From the NCBI GenBank assembly GCA_025526915.1, contig JAHLKH010000404.1, positions 1-14,333 on the forward strand: a stretch of 14,333 nt of DNA, read 5' to 3'. The notes below the pieces were generated by a model. The model did no database searches, was not told where the DNA came from, and was given only the letters and a program-made list of their open reading frames with translations. Numbering within the stretch: position 1 is the first letter of the stretch; each line of letters begins with the position of its first letter. Positions 7,938 through 14,333 of the stretch are shown here, piece after piece. The position numbers were made by a program, and so were the translations under genes. Origin of the DNA: Entophlyctis helioformis (lineage: Eukaryota > Chytridiomycota > Chytridiomycetes > Chytridiales > Chytriomycetaceae).

Positions 7938-9273
7938 ATGGACTCGAAGTATGCTGAGCTCAAAGACATTGAGGCTCAGACGGCTGCCGGCGCTGGCGCT
8001 TCTTCTTCAGCAGCGGATGCAGAAGCAGACGCAGATGCAGAAGCTCTTGTCGAGGACGCTGCCTCCCACAGCCGGCTGCACCTGCCGCATGTGAGCCGGC
8101 CAATGACCGTGGGATGCGCTGTCGAGCTAGCCGAGACGCTGACCCGCCACGACAGGACGGCGACCGCAAGGCGCACACGGCCACAGCCAGCTCGTCGTTT
8201 GTGTTTGCCAGGTTCGGCATCCTCAGCCCGTCGCAGGCCAGCCTCAATGCCATCGCCATCGCCCTCAACATCCTGTCGTCGGTCGGCATCGTGCTCGCCA
8301 ACAAATGGGTCTTTGCCCGCGAGGGCTTTTCCTTTGGCACGCTGCTCACCGTCATCCACTTTGTGGTGACGTTTGTCGGGCTTGAGATCTGCGCGCGGTA
8401 CGGGCTGTTTGTGCGCAAACGCATCCCCGTCCGGCAGGTCGCTGGCCTGTGTCTGGTGTTTTCGGCCTTTGTCGTCTTGACCAACCTGAGTCTGCAGTAC
8501 AACTCGGTCGGCTTCTACCAGGTCTGTCTGTCCATCTGTCCATCTATCTAGCATTCGCCGCGCTCGGCGATCTGCATGGTGCTGACTGCGACGCGGCGAC
8601 AGATGGCCAAGGTCCTCACCACGCCGTTCATCGTGGTGGTGCAGACCATCTTCTACGGCATGTCGTTTTCGCTTCGTGTCAAGGCCGCATTGACCGTCAC
8701 ATGCGTCGGTGTGGGCATCTCGAGCGCATCCGACGTGCAGGTCAATGTGCTGGGCACCGTCTTTGCACTCGCAGGTGTGGCTGCCGCAGGATTGTACCAG
8801 ATCTGGGTCGGCACGCGGCAAAAGGAGCTGGGCGTGGATTCGTTCCAGCTGCTGTACTACCAGGCACCCATCTCGGCGATGATGCTCTTGTTTCTGGTGC
8901 CCGTGCTGGACGACATGGGCAAATTGTCCAAGTTCGAGTGGACCGCTTCGGCCATCACAAGCATTCTCATCAGCGCATCCCTGGCATTCTTTGTCAACCT
9001 GTCCACGTTCCTCATTATCGGAAAGACAAGCGCAGTGTACGTCGTGGTGCGTGCATGCTCTTGTCTGCCGTCTGCCATCCACTCACAGCACATGGAATCG
9101 ACGGACTGCACAGGACATACAATGTCGTTGGCCACTTTAAACTCTGCGTGGTTGTGATTCTGGGCTTCATCATCTTCCTTGACACGCTCGTGTGGAAGAA
9201 CGCGCTCGGTATTGTCATTGCCCTTGTAGGCGTGTTCTGGTACTCGTACATCAAGCTCAACAACCAGGCATGA
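7938..9273 (+). CDS. SLC35E3: SLC35E3-like nucleotide-sugar/triose-phosphate transporter family protein
   Basis: A drug/metabolite-superfamily transporter (TPT/NST type) expected in Golgi or ER membranes, with about ten TM helices; the substrate is not deducible. Exons 7938-8090, 8156-8521, 8603-9036 and 9114-9273 give 370 aa with no frame errors. Family signatures: IVLANKWVF, TVIHFVVTFVGLEIC, FVVLTNLSLQYNSVGFYQMAK, GLYQIWVGTRQKEL, FQLLYYQAP, and, across the last junction, TSAVTYNVVGHFKLC. Introns are 65, 81 and 77 nt; donors are GTGAGC, GTCTGT and GTACGT, acceptors are all CAG, and introns 1 and 2 have a CTGAC branch. The N-terminus before the first TM is acidic, with alternating Ala and Asp/Glu (8013-8044) encoded by a degenerate GCAGAT/GCAGAC repeat. 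The family is otherwise shorter (human about 313 aa), so the extra length is this N-terminal arm. Confidence 0.92.
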
Positions 9274-9381
9274 GCCCTTGCTCAGCGTATATAAATGTGC
9301 ACATTTGCTTGTTTGGCTATTTTGGTTTATTGGCACATGTGTGTGGGGGGCGGGGGCGGGGGTGGTTGAGCTGCTGTTTGG
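9274..9381. other. Convergent 3' region with G-rich tract
   Basis: 108 bp separate the stop codons of two converging genes, so their 3' UTRs must be very short or overlap. GTATATAAATGTGC (about 9288) may act as an A-rich 3'-end element for the transporter mRNA. A G-rich tract G6-C-G5-C-G5-T-GG follows at 9345-9365 on the transporter's sense strand, a possible downstream pause or G-quadruplex element. Confidence 0.5.
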
Positions 9382-11735
9382 TCATATCTTGCTGCCTGCG
9401 GCTCTGCTGGAAGACGGCTGTTTTGACCTGACGGCTGGCGCAACCATGACTTCGTTGATTCTCACTGGACACAGATTGAACCTGCAGTCGCTGTATGGGT
9501 CAGCGTCGCGTCGCAAGCCATGGCACACCGTCGCAAAAGCTTACACGAGCCAGATGTGGATCACAAACGTGCCGATGTGGCCGGCAAGTTGTGTGGGAAA
9601 CGGCCACGAGTCGAGCCTGATCAGGTCGATCGTCTTGGTCTAGAGCATCTCACGCGTGAGCTAGCCAACATCCATAGCGCTCATGCAATCCATGCACTCG
9701 CAGGACGTACCACAACGGGCAACAGACCCCAGAAGAGAACATAGTACCGCAGCGACCTGATCATCTGCAGCTTCTTCTCGTACACATCCAGGATGTTCCA
9801 CGACTCGTACAGGTACATGAAGCGCGGTTTGGAGACTGGCCACACCACGTCACACAGCCTGGACGTGGCCCGCATCACAAACGCCGCGACTGCCCGTCGA
9901 TAGTGCCGTGTCCGCACAGCCAGCGATGGCGCCTTTGCAAGCCCAGCCTTGGTGCCAGACTCTCTAGCGACATCGCTCGCATCGACAGCCAGCGGCGAGG
10001 CTGATTGCGACACGGCCACGGACACGACGGGCCGGGGGGCGAGTTGCGGGATGCTTGGCGGAAGCGGCGGCTCAGACGAGGCGTCCTCGCTGCTGGTCTT
10101 GATGGAGTGGATGTAGGTTTCGAGGACGATGAGCGCGTGGCGGATATTGTATGCGGCCAAGACGTACACAACGACCTCCATGATGGCTGATCCAAACTGT
10201 GCCCCGATCATGGTTAGTTCGGCAAAGTGGCTTTTATGTCAGCGAGATTGCTCCATTGGACCTACGATCGATCCCTGGAGATCGAGGTTGTATGCGAACC
10301 CTGCGACGGTGTACATGGTGATGACGGACGCAAGGATCCGCGTTTCGGCTGTCGTCAGTGTCGGACGCGTGATGCTGAAGCCTTTGCTCAGAAGCAGCTG
10401 GACCGAGACGGTCAATACGATGTGCACCACAAGCAGCATTTCAACAAGCACGAACAAGACGGTCGATGGTCGTCCTGCCAAGTGCAGAGCGCGTGTGAGG
10501 GTCAGACGTGTCGCATGGCAACCATACAAGAAGCGAGCAGCGACGCACCAACGCGCGCCATCCACAGGAACATTCCAACACGCGCAAGCTCCAGACACAG
10601 CGATGTGCCAAGAAGTGCCGAGATGAGCCACAGCATGGATGTGCTCTTGAACTGTCGTACCCAGACCGGCGGTGGTCAGTGAGCTTGCCAGCCAGCTTGC
10701 CATCGCTGCCACCAAGCATGCCATCGTACCTGCTGCTGATTCCGCCAGCACCGGCCGGTCCAAACAACGCCGAGCAAGCCCCACAGCCCAGCAAACACCG
10801 CCGACAGGATCACGAGACTGATCTGTTCCGACGACAGCCCCTCCAGGCCAGCGACCGGATTCGTCATTTGCACACTGGCCGTCCCCAGCAGCTGGATGGT
10901 GGGCGGCAGACACGCGACGAGGTACACCGAGTAGAAGCCGCCTGACATGGCCCAGAAGCTGATGGCGCGCGCGGTGGAGTCGGCGGGATCGGTGGCCTCG
11001 CCACTCTCCACCACGCGAGGCATTTCCGCGAGGTTGTGTATGACGCTGCACCGTGGCTCGGACGGCACGATGCGGCACAGCGAAACGGGCAGTCGAAGGC
11101 CAAGCTGTCGGAGGGTGGACGATCGGAGGGGGTTGGCAGCGCACCGTGCCAGCAAGCGTCAGCAGCCATGCCTGGCAGGTGCGCAGATCGACTTGCGGGC
11201 CAGACAGCAAGCGTTGCAGCAAGCGCTTGCTTACCGTGGCATCAGCAGTGCTGTCGCAGACAGCGACAAAGGCGTTGGCGAGAGCGTTGCTGCCGTTGAT
11301 GTTGGCTACCAATGCACGGTTGCCGTCGTCGCCAGCCGCCACTCCCAAGCCGTTGCTGCCATCGAGTGGCACAGCCAGCGATGACCGCACACGCCGGCCG
11401 TCGGCATCTGCCCATGTCGCTGGCTGGCCAAGGGCACTGATGGCCGGGCTGTCGGCCTGGGCGGGAGCGTCGAGCGGCGTGGTGATGGCCAGGCCGCGCA
11501 GCGACACGGACAGGGTGCCGTTGGGCAGGAAACCAAAGGAGCGGGGGGTCAGGAGAGCGACGGGGTTCAGCTGCGACAGGCTGAATGGCTGGATGGCGGA
11601 GAGGGCCGACGATGGTGGCGCGAGGGCCACAACGAGCACGGCCGTGGCGACGGCTGCGAGTGCGCGTGCCTGCGACGGACACGGCTGCCGTGTGCAGCCA
11701 TTCAAGGGGGCGGCTGCATGCTGTGCGCTGTGCAT
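9382..11735 (-). CDS. GOST-family seven-TM protein, GPR107/GPR108/PTM1-like (Lung 7-TM)
   Basis: Predicted Golgi/endosomal trafficking membrane protein of about 655 aa. Exons (minus): 11145-11735, 10730-11104, 10549-10651, 10266-10474, 9711-10196, 9545-9639, 9382-9490; all phases agree with no frameshift. ATG 11735 gives a signal sequence (ALAAVATAVLVVALAPPSSA). The luminal domain has SFGFLPNGTLSVSLRGL, resembling the GPR107 FGF-x-x-x-G start, and a closing FWAMSGGFYSVYLVACLPP, resembling GLYSLYFHKC. TM segments include ISLVILSAVFAGLWGLLGVVW, MLWLISALLGTSLCL, VLFVLVEMLLVVHIVL, MEVVVYVLAAYNIRHAL and LRYYVLFWGLLPVV, and the tail begins IGTFVIHIWLV. Introns are 40 (11105-11144), 78, 74, 69, 71 and 54 nt. 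The 40-nt one is the least certain; the 69-nt one has CTAAC and the 54-nt one GTAAGC/CTGAC/CAG. A 90-residue Ser/Ala-rich loop lies between two late TM helices. Family assignment rests on topology and a few motifs. Confidence 0.78.
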
Positions 11736-11940
11736 GGCTGGCTGTCGGTCTGTCTGGTAGTTTGTGTGTCTGGTAGTTTGTCTGGCTGGTAGTTTGTGTG
11801 CTCGTTCAATTGTAAAAGACAAACTCCGACGCGCTGAAGGTCCGCCCATCTGACAGGCAACAGACATGCAGACAGTCAGGCAGGCACCGCCAAACACATG
11901 GACAAACGCCTTTGCTGCTGCACAGGAGCGGCCAGCCCGC
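11736..11940 (-). promoter_or_regulatory. Intergenic region upstream of the GOST gene
   Basis: 205 bp between the EF-hand gene stop and the GOST ATG, both genes on the minus strand. It contains three copies of a 16-bp repeat near the ATG; the rest is unremarkable apart from an AT-rich TCAATTGTAAAAG near 11805-11818. Confidence 0.4.
11754..11801 (+). repeat. Three tandem 16-bp repeats (CTGGTAGTTTGT core)
   Basis: The core CTGGTAGTTTGT starts at 11754, 11770 and 11786, a strict 16-bp period. On the minus strand it reads ACAAACTACCAG and lies 19-66 bp before the GOST start codon, in its 5' leader or core promoter. Confidence 0.85.
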
Positions 11941-12574
11941 TCACACGGAGCATCGGCTCGTGGACATGAGCGTGTGAAACTGGCGGTATGTCAAGTGCGT
12001 GCGGCCAAGCGGCGATCCGCCAGCAGCAGCAGCAGCAGCAACAGCAGCCGTGTTGCGGAAGAGCAGCAGGGCAGCATCGGGCGACAGGCCAGGCAGGTGC
12101 CCGTGCACGGCGCGTTCCAGATCGCACACCTCGAGGAAGCCCTTGCCGTGCGTGTCCAGCGCCAGAAACATGCGGCGGATGGTGTCGTCGTCATCGACAC
12201 GTCCGAGTCGGTGCCGCATGGCTGCCTTGAACTGCGCCAGCGATGTGGTGGCCGTGGCAGTCGTGGTCTGCGTCGCCTCCCTGCCAAACATGACGGCCAT
12301 CTCAAACTGGCGCGGCTGCGGTGAGGGACTGCCCGCTGGCCGGCATGGGGGCCGACAGACGCACCTTTGACGGCTTGTATCCAAGGACGCATGTGCAGGC
12401 GACCTTGAGCTGGTGGCGGTCCAGGTGGCCGGCACCCGCCGTGTCTGCAAACGCAAAGGCCTGGTGCGCACGCAGCGATGCGGTGAGCACAGCGACTGGC
12501 CAGACGGGCAGCAGAGGGGAGAGGCGGGACTGCACCCGTTCAATGGCGTTGCCACCGTCGTCCAAGCCGGTCAT
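11941..12574 (-). CDS. EFCAB11: EFCAB11-like EF-hand protein
   Basis: 166 aa in three exons: 12536-12574 (MTGLDDGGNAIER), 12365-12460, 11941-12306. Human EFCAB11 is about 163 aa. Diagnostic match: FAFADTAGAGHLDRHQLK followed by LGYKPSK, against human FKACDEDHKGYL...FGYKPSK. A second EF-hand lies at MFLALDTHGKGFLEVCDL and a third region at LLLFRN...LTYRQFHTL. The introns are 75 nt (12461-12535, a multiple of 3, so the frame stays open across it) and 58 nt (12307-12364, GTGCGT...CCAG). Loop residues are degenerate, so calcium binding is doubtful. The last EF-loop is replaced by an Ala run (TAAVAAAAAAGG) encoded by a CAG/CTG repeat. An in-frame ATG at 12619, directly after the GET1 stop, is an alternative start; 12574 matches the family length better. 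Confidence 0.8.
12021..12047 (+). repeat. CAG trinucleotide repeat coding for poly-Ala in the EF-hand protein
   Basis: (CAG)6-CAA-(CAG)2 on the plus strand reads as GCT-type Ala codons on the minus strand. It sits exactly where the last EF-hand loop should be. Confidence 0.85.
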
Positions 12575-12619
12575 GGCAGCAGCATGGAATCGCAAGTCGC
12601 AGTCAAGTTGCCATTTCAT

Positions 12620-13019
12620 TCACTCGGATGCAGGCGCAGATGCAGATGTAGGCACAGATGCAGACGCAGATGCAGGCGAGGGGGCAATGTACTTCATGGC
12701 GCGGCCAAACACACTGCGACACGCATAGAACCAGTACAGCACGCTCACCGATCCTGTCACGGCACCCAGTCAGTTGATCGCCTATAAGCACCCGCACACA
12801 GCGACTGCCAAGCTTACCGGCCGGTGCAAACGGAAAGCGCAGCCACGACGAGAAACGGGCCGACCCAGTCTCTCGGGATGTAGAACATGGCCTCTTTGCG
12901 CCACACGATGATGAAGAGGATCTGCAGCACCCAGAACAGGATCCAGAGCCCCCACGACATCATGAACTCGAACGACGACTTTTTCGATGCGCGTTCCTTG
13001 GCTGCCCAGATCCAGCGAG

Positions 13020-13069
<50 letters not shown>

Positions 13070-13546
13070 CATGCGTGTGTGTGCACTCGCACAGCAGCAT
13101 GGCAGAACGTACCGGCTTGTTCAAAGTTGCTCAGCAGCTTGTCGTACTGCCGCCGCATCTTGGCCCACTTGGCAAACTCGTCCTGTGCACTGGTCCGAGA
13201 GATGTCGTCTTGAGCGACAGGATCTCGGCCTTGAGGTCCCGCAGCTTCTGCGCCTCTGCGGTCTTGAACAGACGCTGGAACAGGCGGTGTGTCTGGCGGG
13301 TGGGAGTGCCGGCGTGGCGTGAGCGAGTGCCAGCAGACATATAGGCAGACATATAGGCAGACAGCCAGATGCAAGCAGCCAAATACAACGCACCCGCGCA
13401 GCCAGCTGGCTGAAGCCCACGGCACTGACGGCCTGGAACAGACACGCCACCACAAAGACGGCCAGCAGCGGGCCGAGCGTGCCGTCGTGGTCGCTGCCGT
13501 CGCTGCCGTCGAGGTCGTAGTCGAAGTCGTGGCCGCCGCTGCCCAT
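12620..13546 (-). CDS. GET1: GET1/WRB-like tail-anchored protein insertion receptor subunit
   Basis: ER membrane receptor for the GET3/TRC40 ATPase carrying tail-anchored proteins. Four exons: 13394-13546, 13113-13292, 12818-13001 and 12620-12743, about 213 aa. Layout matches the family: an acidic N-terminus, TM1 (LLAVFVVACLFQAVSAV), a cytosolic coiled coil (LFQRLFKTAEAQKLRDLKAE ... RTSAQDEFAKWAKMRRQYDK), then TM2 (WGLWILFWVLQILFIIVW) with WVGPFLVVAALSV and VLYWFYACRSVFGRAM as the third TM region. The C-terminal tail is Ser/Ala/Pro-rich and repeat-encoded. Introns: 101 nt (13293-13393), 111 nt (13002-13112, GTACGT, CTAAC branch, contains (GT)18) and 74 nt (12744-12817). The last uses a GAG acceptor, because the CAG ten bases earlier would break the frame. 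One base appears missing near 13206, between LSLKT and the DISRTSAQDEF stretch; exon phases require it. Confidence 0.87.
12628..12677 (+). repeat. Degenerate GCAGAT hexamer repeat coding the GET1 C-terminal tail
   Basis: GCAGAT/GCAGAC/GCAGGC units on the plus strand read on the minus strand as Ala/Ser codons, giving a tail of the form SPASASASV...SAPASE. The same hexamer family encodes the Ala-Asp arm of the transporter at 8013-8044 in the other orientation. Confidence 0.75.
13023..13059 (+). repeat. (GT)18 microsatellite inside GET1 intron 2
   Basis: An uninterrupted GT run of 36-37 nt is followed by imperfect GT-rich sequence to about 13085. It lies between the 5' splice site and the CTAAC branch motif of a 111-nt intron; on the pre-mRNA it is an (AC)n tract. 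Confidence 0.95.
13333..13364 (+). repeat. 12-bp tandem repeat in GET1 intron 1
   Basis: GCAGACATATAG occurs at 13333-13344 and 13345-13356 and is followed by the partial unit GCAGACAG. It lies within the 101-nt first intron of GET1. Confidence 0.8.
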
Positions 13547-13602
13547 TAGGAGGTTTCGCGCAAACCCGCAACCGCCCGCAACCGCCGCAACAACCCGCAG
13601 CA
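13547..13602. promoter_or_regulatory. 56-bp bidirectional promoter between GET1 and CCT8
   Basis: Only 56 bp separate the two divergent start codons. The sequence has no TATA box and contains repeated CCGCAAC / CCCGCA elements (about 13565-13600) that would be in the 5' leader of CCT8. Core promoter elements, leaders and transcription starts of both genes must overlap here or extend into the coding regions. Confidence 0.6.
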
Positions 13603-14333
13603 ATGGCGCTCAAGATCCCAAAGGTCGGCCTGACGCAGATGCTCAAGGATGGCTACAAGGTGCGTGCGTGCGTCTGTCTGCGTATCTGTCTGTCTGTGTG
13701 TCTGCGTATCTGCCTGCCTGCCTGGCTGTCTGGTGCCGTCACTCACGCTCGCTGCCTCACTCGACCGCCCGTTGACCGACCGCCCGTTGAACGCCGTGTG
13801 CTGCACACGACCCTGGCTCGGCTGGCTGATCCTGCTCGGCTGGCGGCCGATGCCCTGCCCTGCCCTGTCTTGCCCGACCGACCCGTCTGTCCGACCCGCC
13901 GCTACAACCACACCTACAACGACTGCTGGGCCATGGCTGCAACTACTACTACTCCCACGACACCCACAACCACGACACCCTCAGCACATGCAAGGCCTGG
14001 AAGAGGCCGTCTACAGAAACATTGCGGCCACCAGAGAGCTCACTGAAATCACACGCACGTCGCTCGGCCCCAACGGTGCTGCTGCCTGTCTGCCTGTCTG
14101 CCTGTCTGCCTGTCTGTCTGCCTGCCTGCCTGCTTCGTTGGTTGGCTGGCTGGTTGGCTTGGCGTCTGTCCGTCTGGCTGCCTGCCTGCCTGGCTGTATC
14201 TGTGCTGCTGTCTGCCACCGCTCCGTCTGCCACCGACGCGCCCTCTCTCCGCTCGCTCGCTCGCTGCAAGATCTGGACAGCTGCCAACCAGCCTGCTCGG
14301 TCGGCTGAGCGTCCGCTGCTCGCTCCGACCCAC
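13603..14333 (+). CDS. CCT8: T-complex protein 1 subunit theta (CCT8), 5' part, runs off right edge
   Basis: Subunit of the cytosolic TRiC/CCT chaperonin that folds actin, tubulin and other clients using ATP. Exon 1 (13603-13659) encodes MALKIPKVGLTQMLKDGYK; exon 2 (13985-14075) encodes HMQGLEEAVYRNIAATREL then TEITRTSLGPNG. Human CCT8 has MALHVPKAPGFAQMLKEGAK and GLEEAVYRNI, with GPNG the conserved ATP-site loop of group II chaperonins. Intron 1 (13660-13984, GTGCGT...CAG) is 325 nt, and intron 2 begins at 14076 (GTGCTG) and has no recognisable acceptor-plus-exon before the window ends. Both introns are rich in CTGCCTGT-type repeats and much longer than others here. The remaining about 490 residues lie outside the window. 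Confidence 0.93.
13660..13984 (+). other. CCT8 intron 1 (325 nt), repeat-rich
   Basis: Begins GTGCGTGCG and ends CACCCTCAG. It contains TGCGTATCTG twice, CTGTCTG/CTGCCTG runs, GACCGCCCGTTGA twice and, near the 3' end, a CCCACGACACCC / CCCACAACCACG pyrimidine-adenine stretch. No gene is evident inside it. Confidence 0.8.
14076..14333 (+). other. CCT8 intron 2, 5' part, CTGCCTGT repeat tract
   Basis: Starts GTGCTGCTG after the GPNG codons. Positions 14085-14130 are a (CTGTCTGC)-type tetranucleotide repeat; 14130-14190 continue with TGGTTGGC/CTGCCTGC variants. No downstream CCT8 exon is recognised up to 14333. Confidence 0.7.

Noticed and set aside
7976..9082. 368-aa minus-strand ORF rich in His, Asp and Arg
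   Set aside because: It is antisense to the transporter exons, which carry family motifs and correct splice phases on the plus strand.
8449..9273. 274-aa plus-strand ORF covering most of the transporter 3' half
   Set aside because: It reads through intron 1 in a different frame and joins the true frame only in the last exon; the 8603-9036 exon frame carries the TM and family motifs.
12754..12756. CAG acceptor for the last GET1 intron
   Set aside because: It is the more typical acceptor, but splicing there shifts the frame and destroys the VLYWFYACRSVFGRAM segment; the GAG at 12744-12746 keeps it. RNA evidence could overturn this.
49..13546. RNA editing by base insertion as a cause of the frame breaks
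   Set aside because: The corrections include gains and losses of A, C, G and T in different genes of a nuclear, intron-bearing locus. Known insertional editing is mitochondrial and biased in the base used. Homopolymer indels explain it better.
13023..14230. CRISPR-like or mobile-element interpretation of the repeats at the right end
   Set aside because: The repeats are 2-12 bp microsatellites inside introns, with no spacers, terminal inverted repeats, target duplications or transposase sequence.

Overview
This is a compact, GC-rich piece of a eukaryotic nuclear genome. The evidence is a nuclear-type tRNA-Lys without encoded CCA, many short spliceosomal introns (about 40-111 nt, mostly GT-AG, with CTGAC/CTAAC/CTCAC branch-like motifs and AG acceptors), and eukaryote-specific families (CCT theta, GET1/WRB, GOST seven-TM protein, SLC35E3-type transporter, EFCAB11-like EF-hand protein). 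A chitin-binding CBM18 domain, a proteinase K-like subtilase and an EFCAB11-like gene together would fit a zoosporic (flagellated) fungus such as a blastocladio- or chytridiomycete. That placement is inference; the sequence alone does not fix the lineage.

Layout, left part (1-6240), all genes on the minus strand: the 5' part of a secreted subtilase running off the left edge; a membrane/surface protein with a hevein-type chitin-binding domain; an 80-aa putative membrane protein; a 1.2-kb gene-free stretch holding two near-identical 433-bp direct repeats; and a type I membrane protein whose cytosolic tail has a PPxY motif and three short repeats. This block looks like an accessory, cell-surface-oriented neighbourhood.

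Middle (6200-9400): tRNA-Lys(CTT) with an upstream TATA-like box and a T6 terminator; a PIG3-type quinone oxidoreductase (minus); and, divergent from it, an intact four-exon SLC35E3-like sugar-nucleotide/triose-phosphate transporter (plus).

Right part (9380-14333): a seven-exon GPR107/108-like GOST protein, an EFCAB11-like EF-hand protein and GET1, all on the minus strand and very tightly packed (GET1 stop and the EF-hand ATG are 0-45 bp apart). CCT8 then starts on the plus strand, 56 bp from the GET1 start codon, and runs off the right edge. GET1 (tail-anchored protein insertion) and CCT8 (cytosolic chaperonin) share one tiny intergenic promoter, which would link two proteostasis genes.

A striking property of the window is that five of the genes need single-base frame corrections (about 11 sites, mostly in 3-6 base homopolymers) to restore a protein that matches its family or reads continuously, while the transporter, GOST and EF-hand genes read cleanly once introns are removed. 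Draft-assembly indels are the simplest explanation, with pseudogenisation as an alternative for the surface genes.
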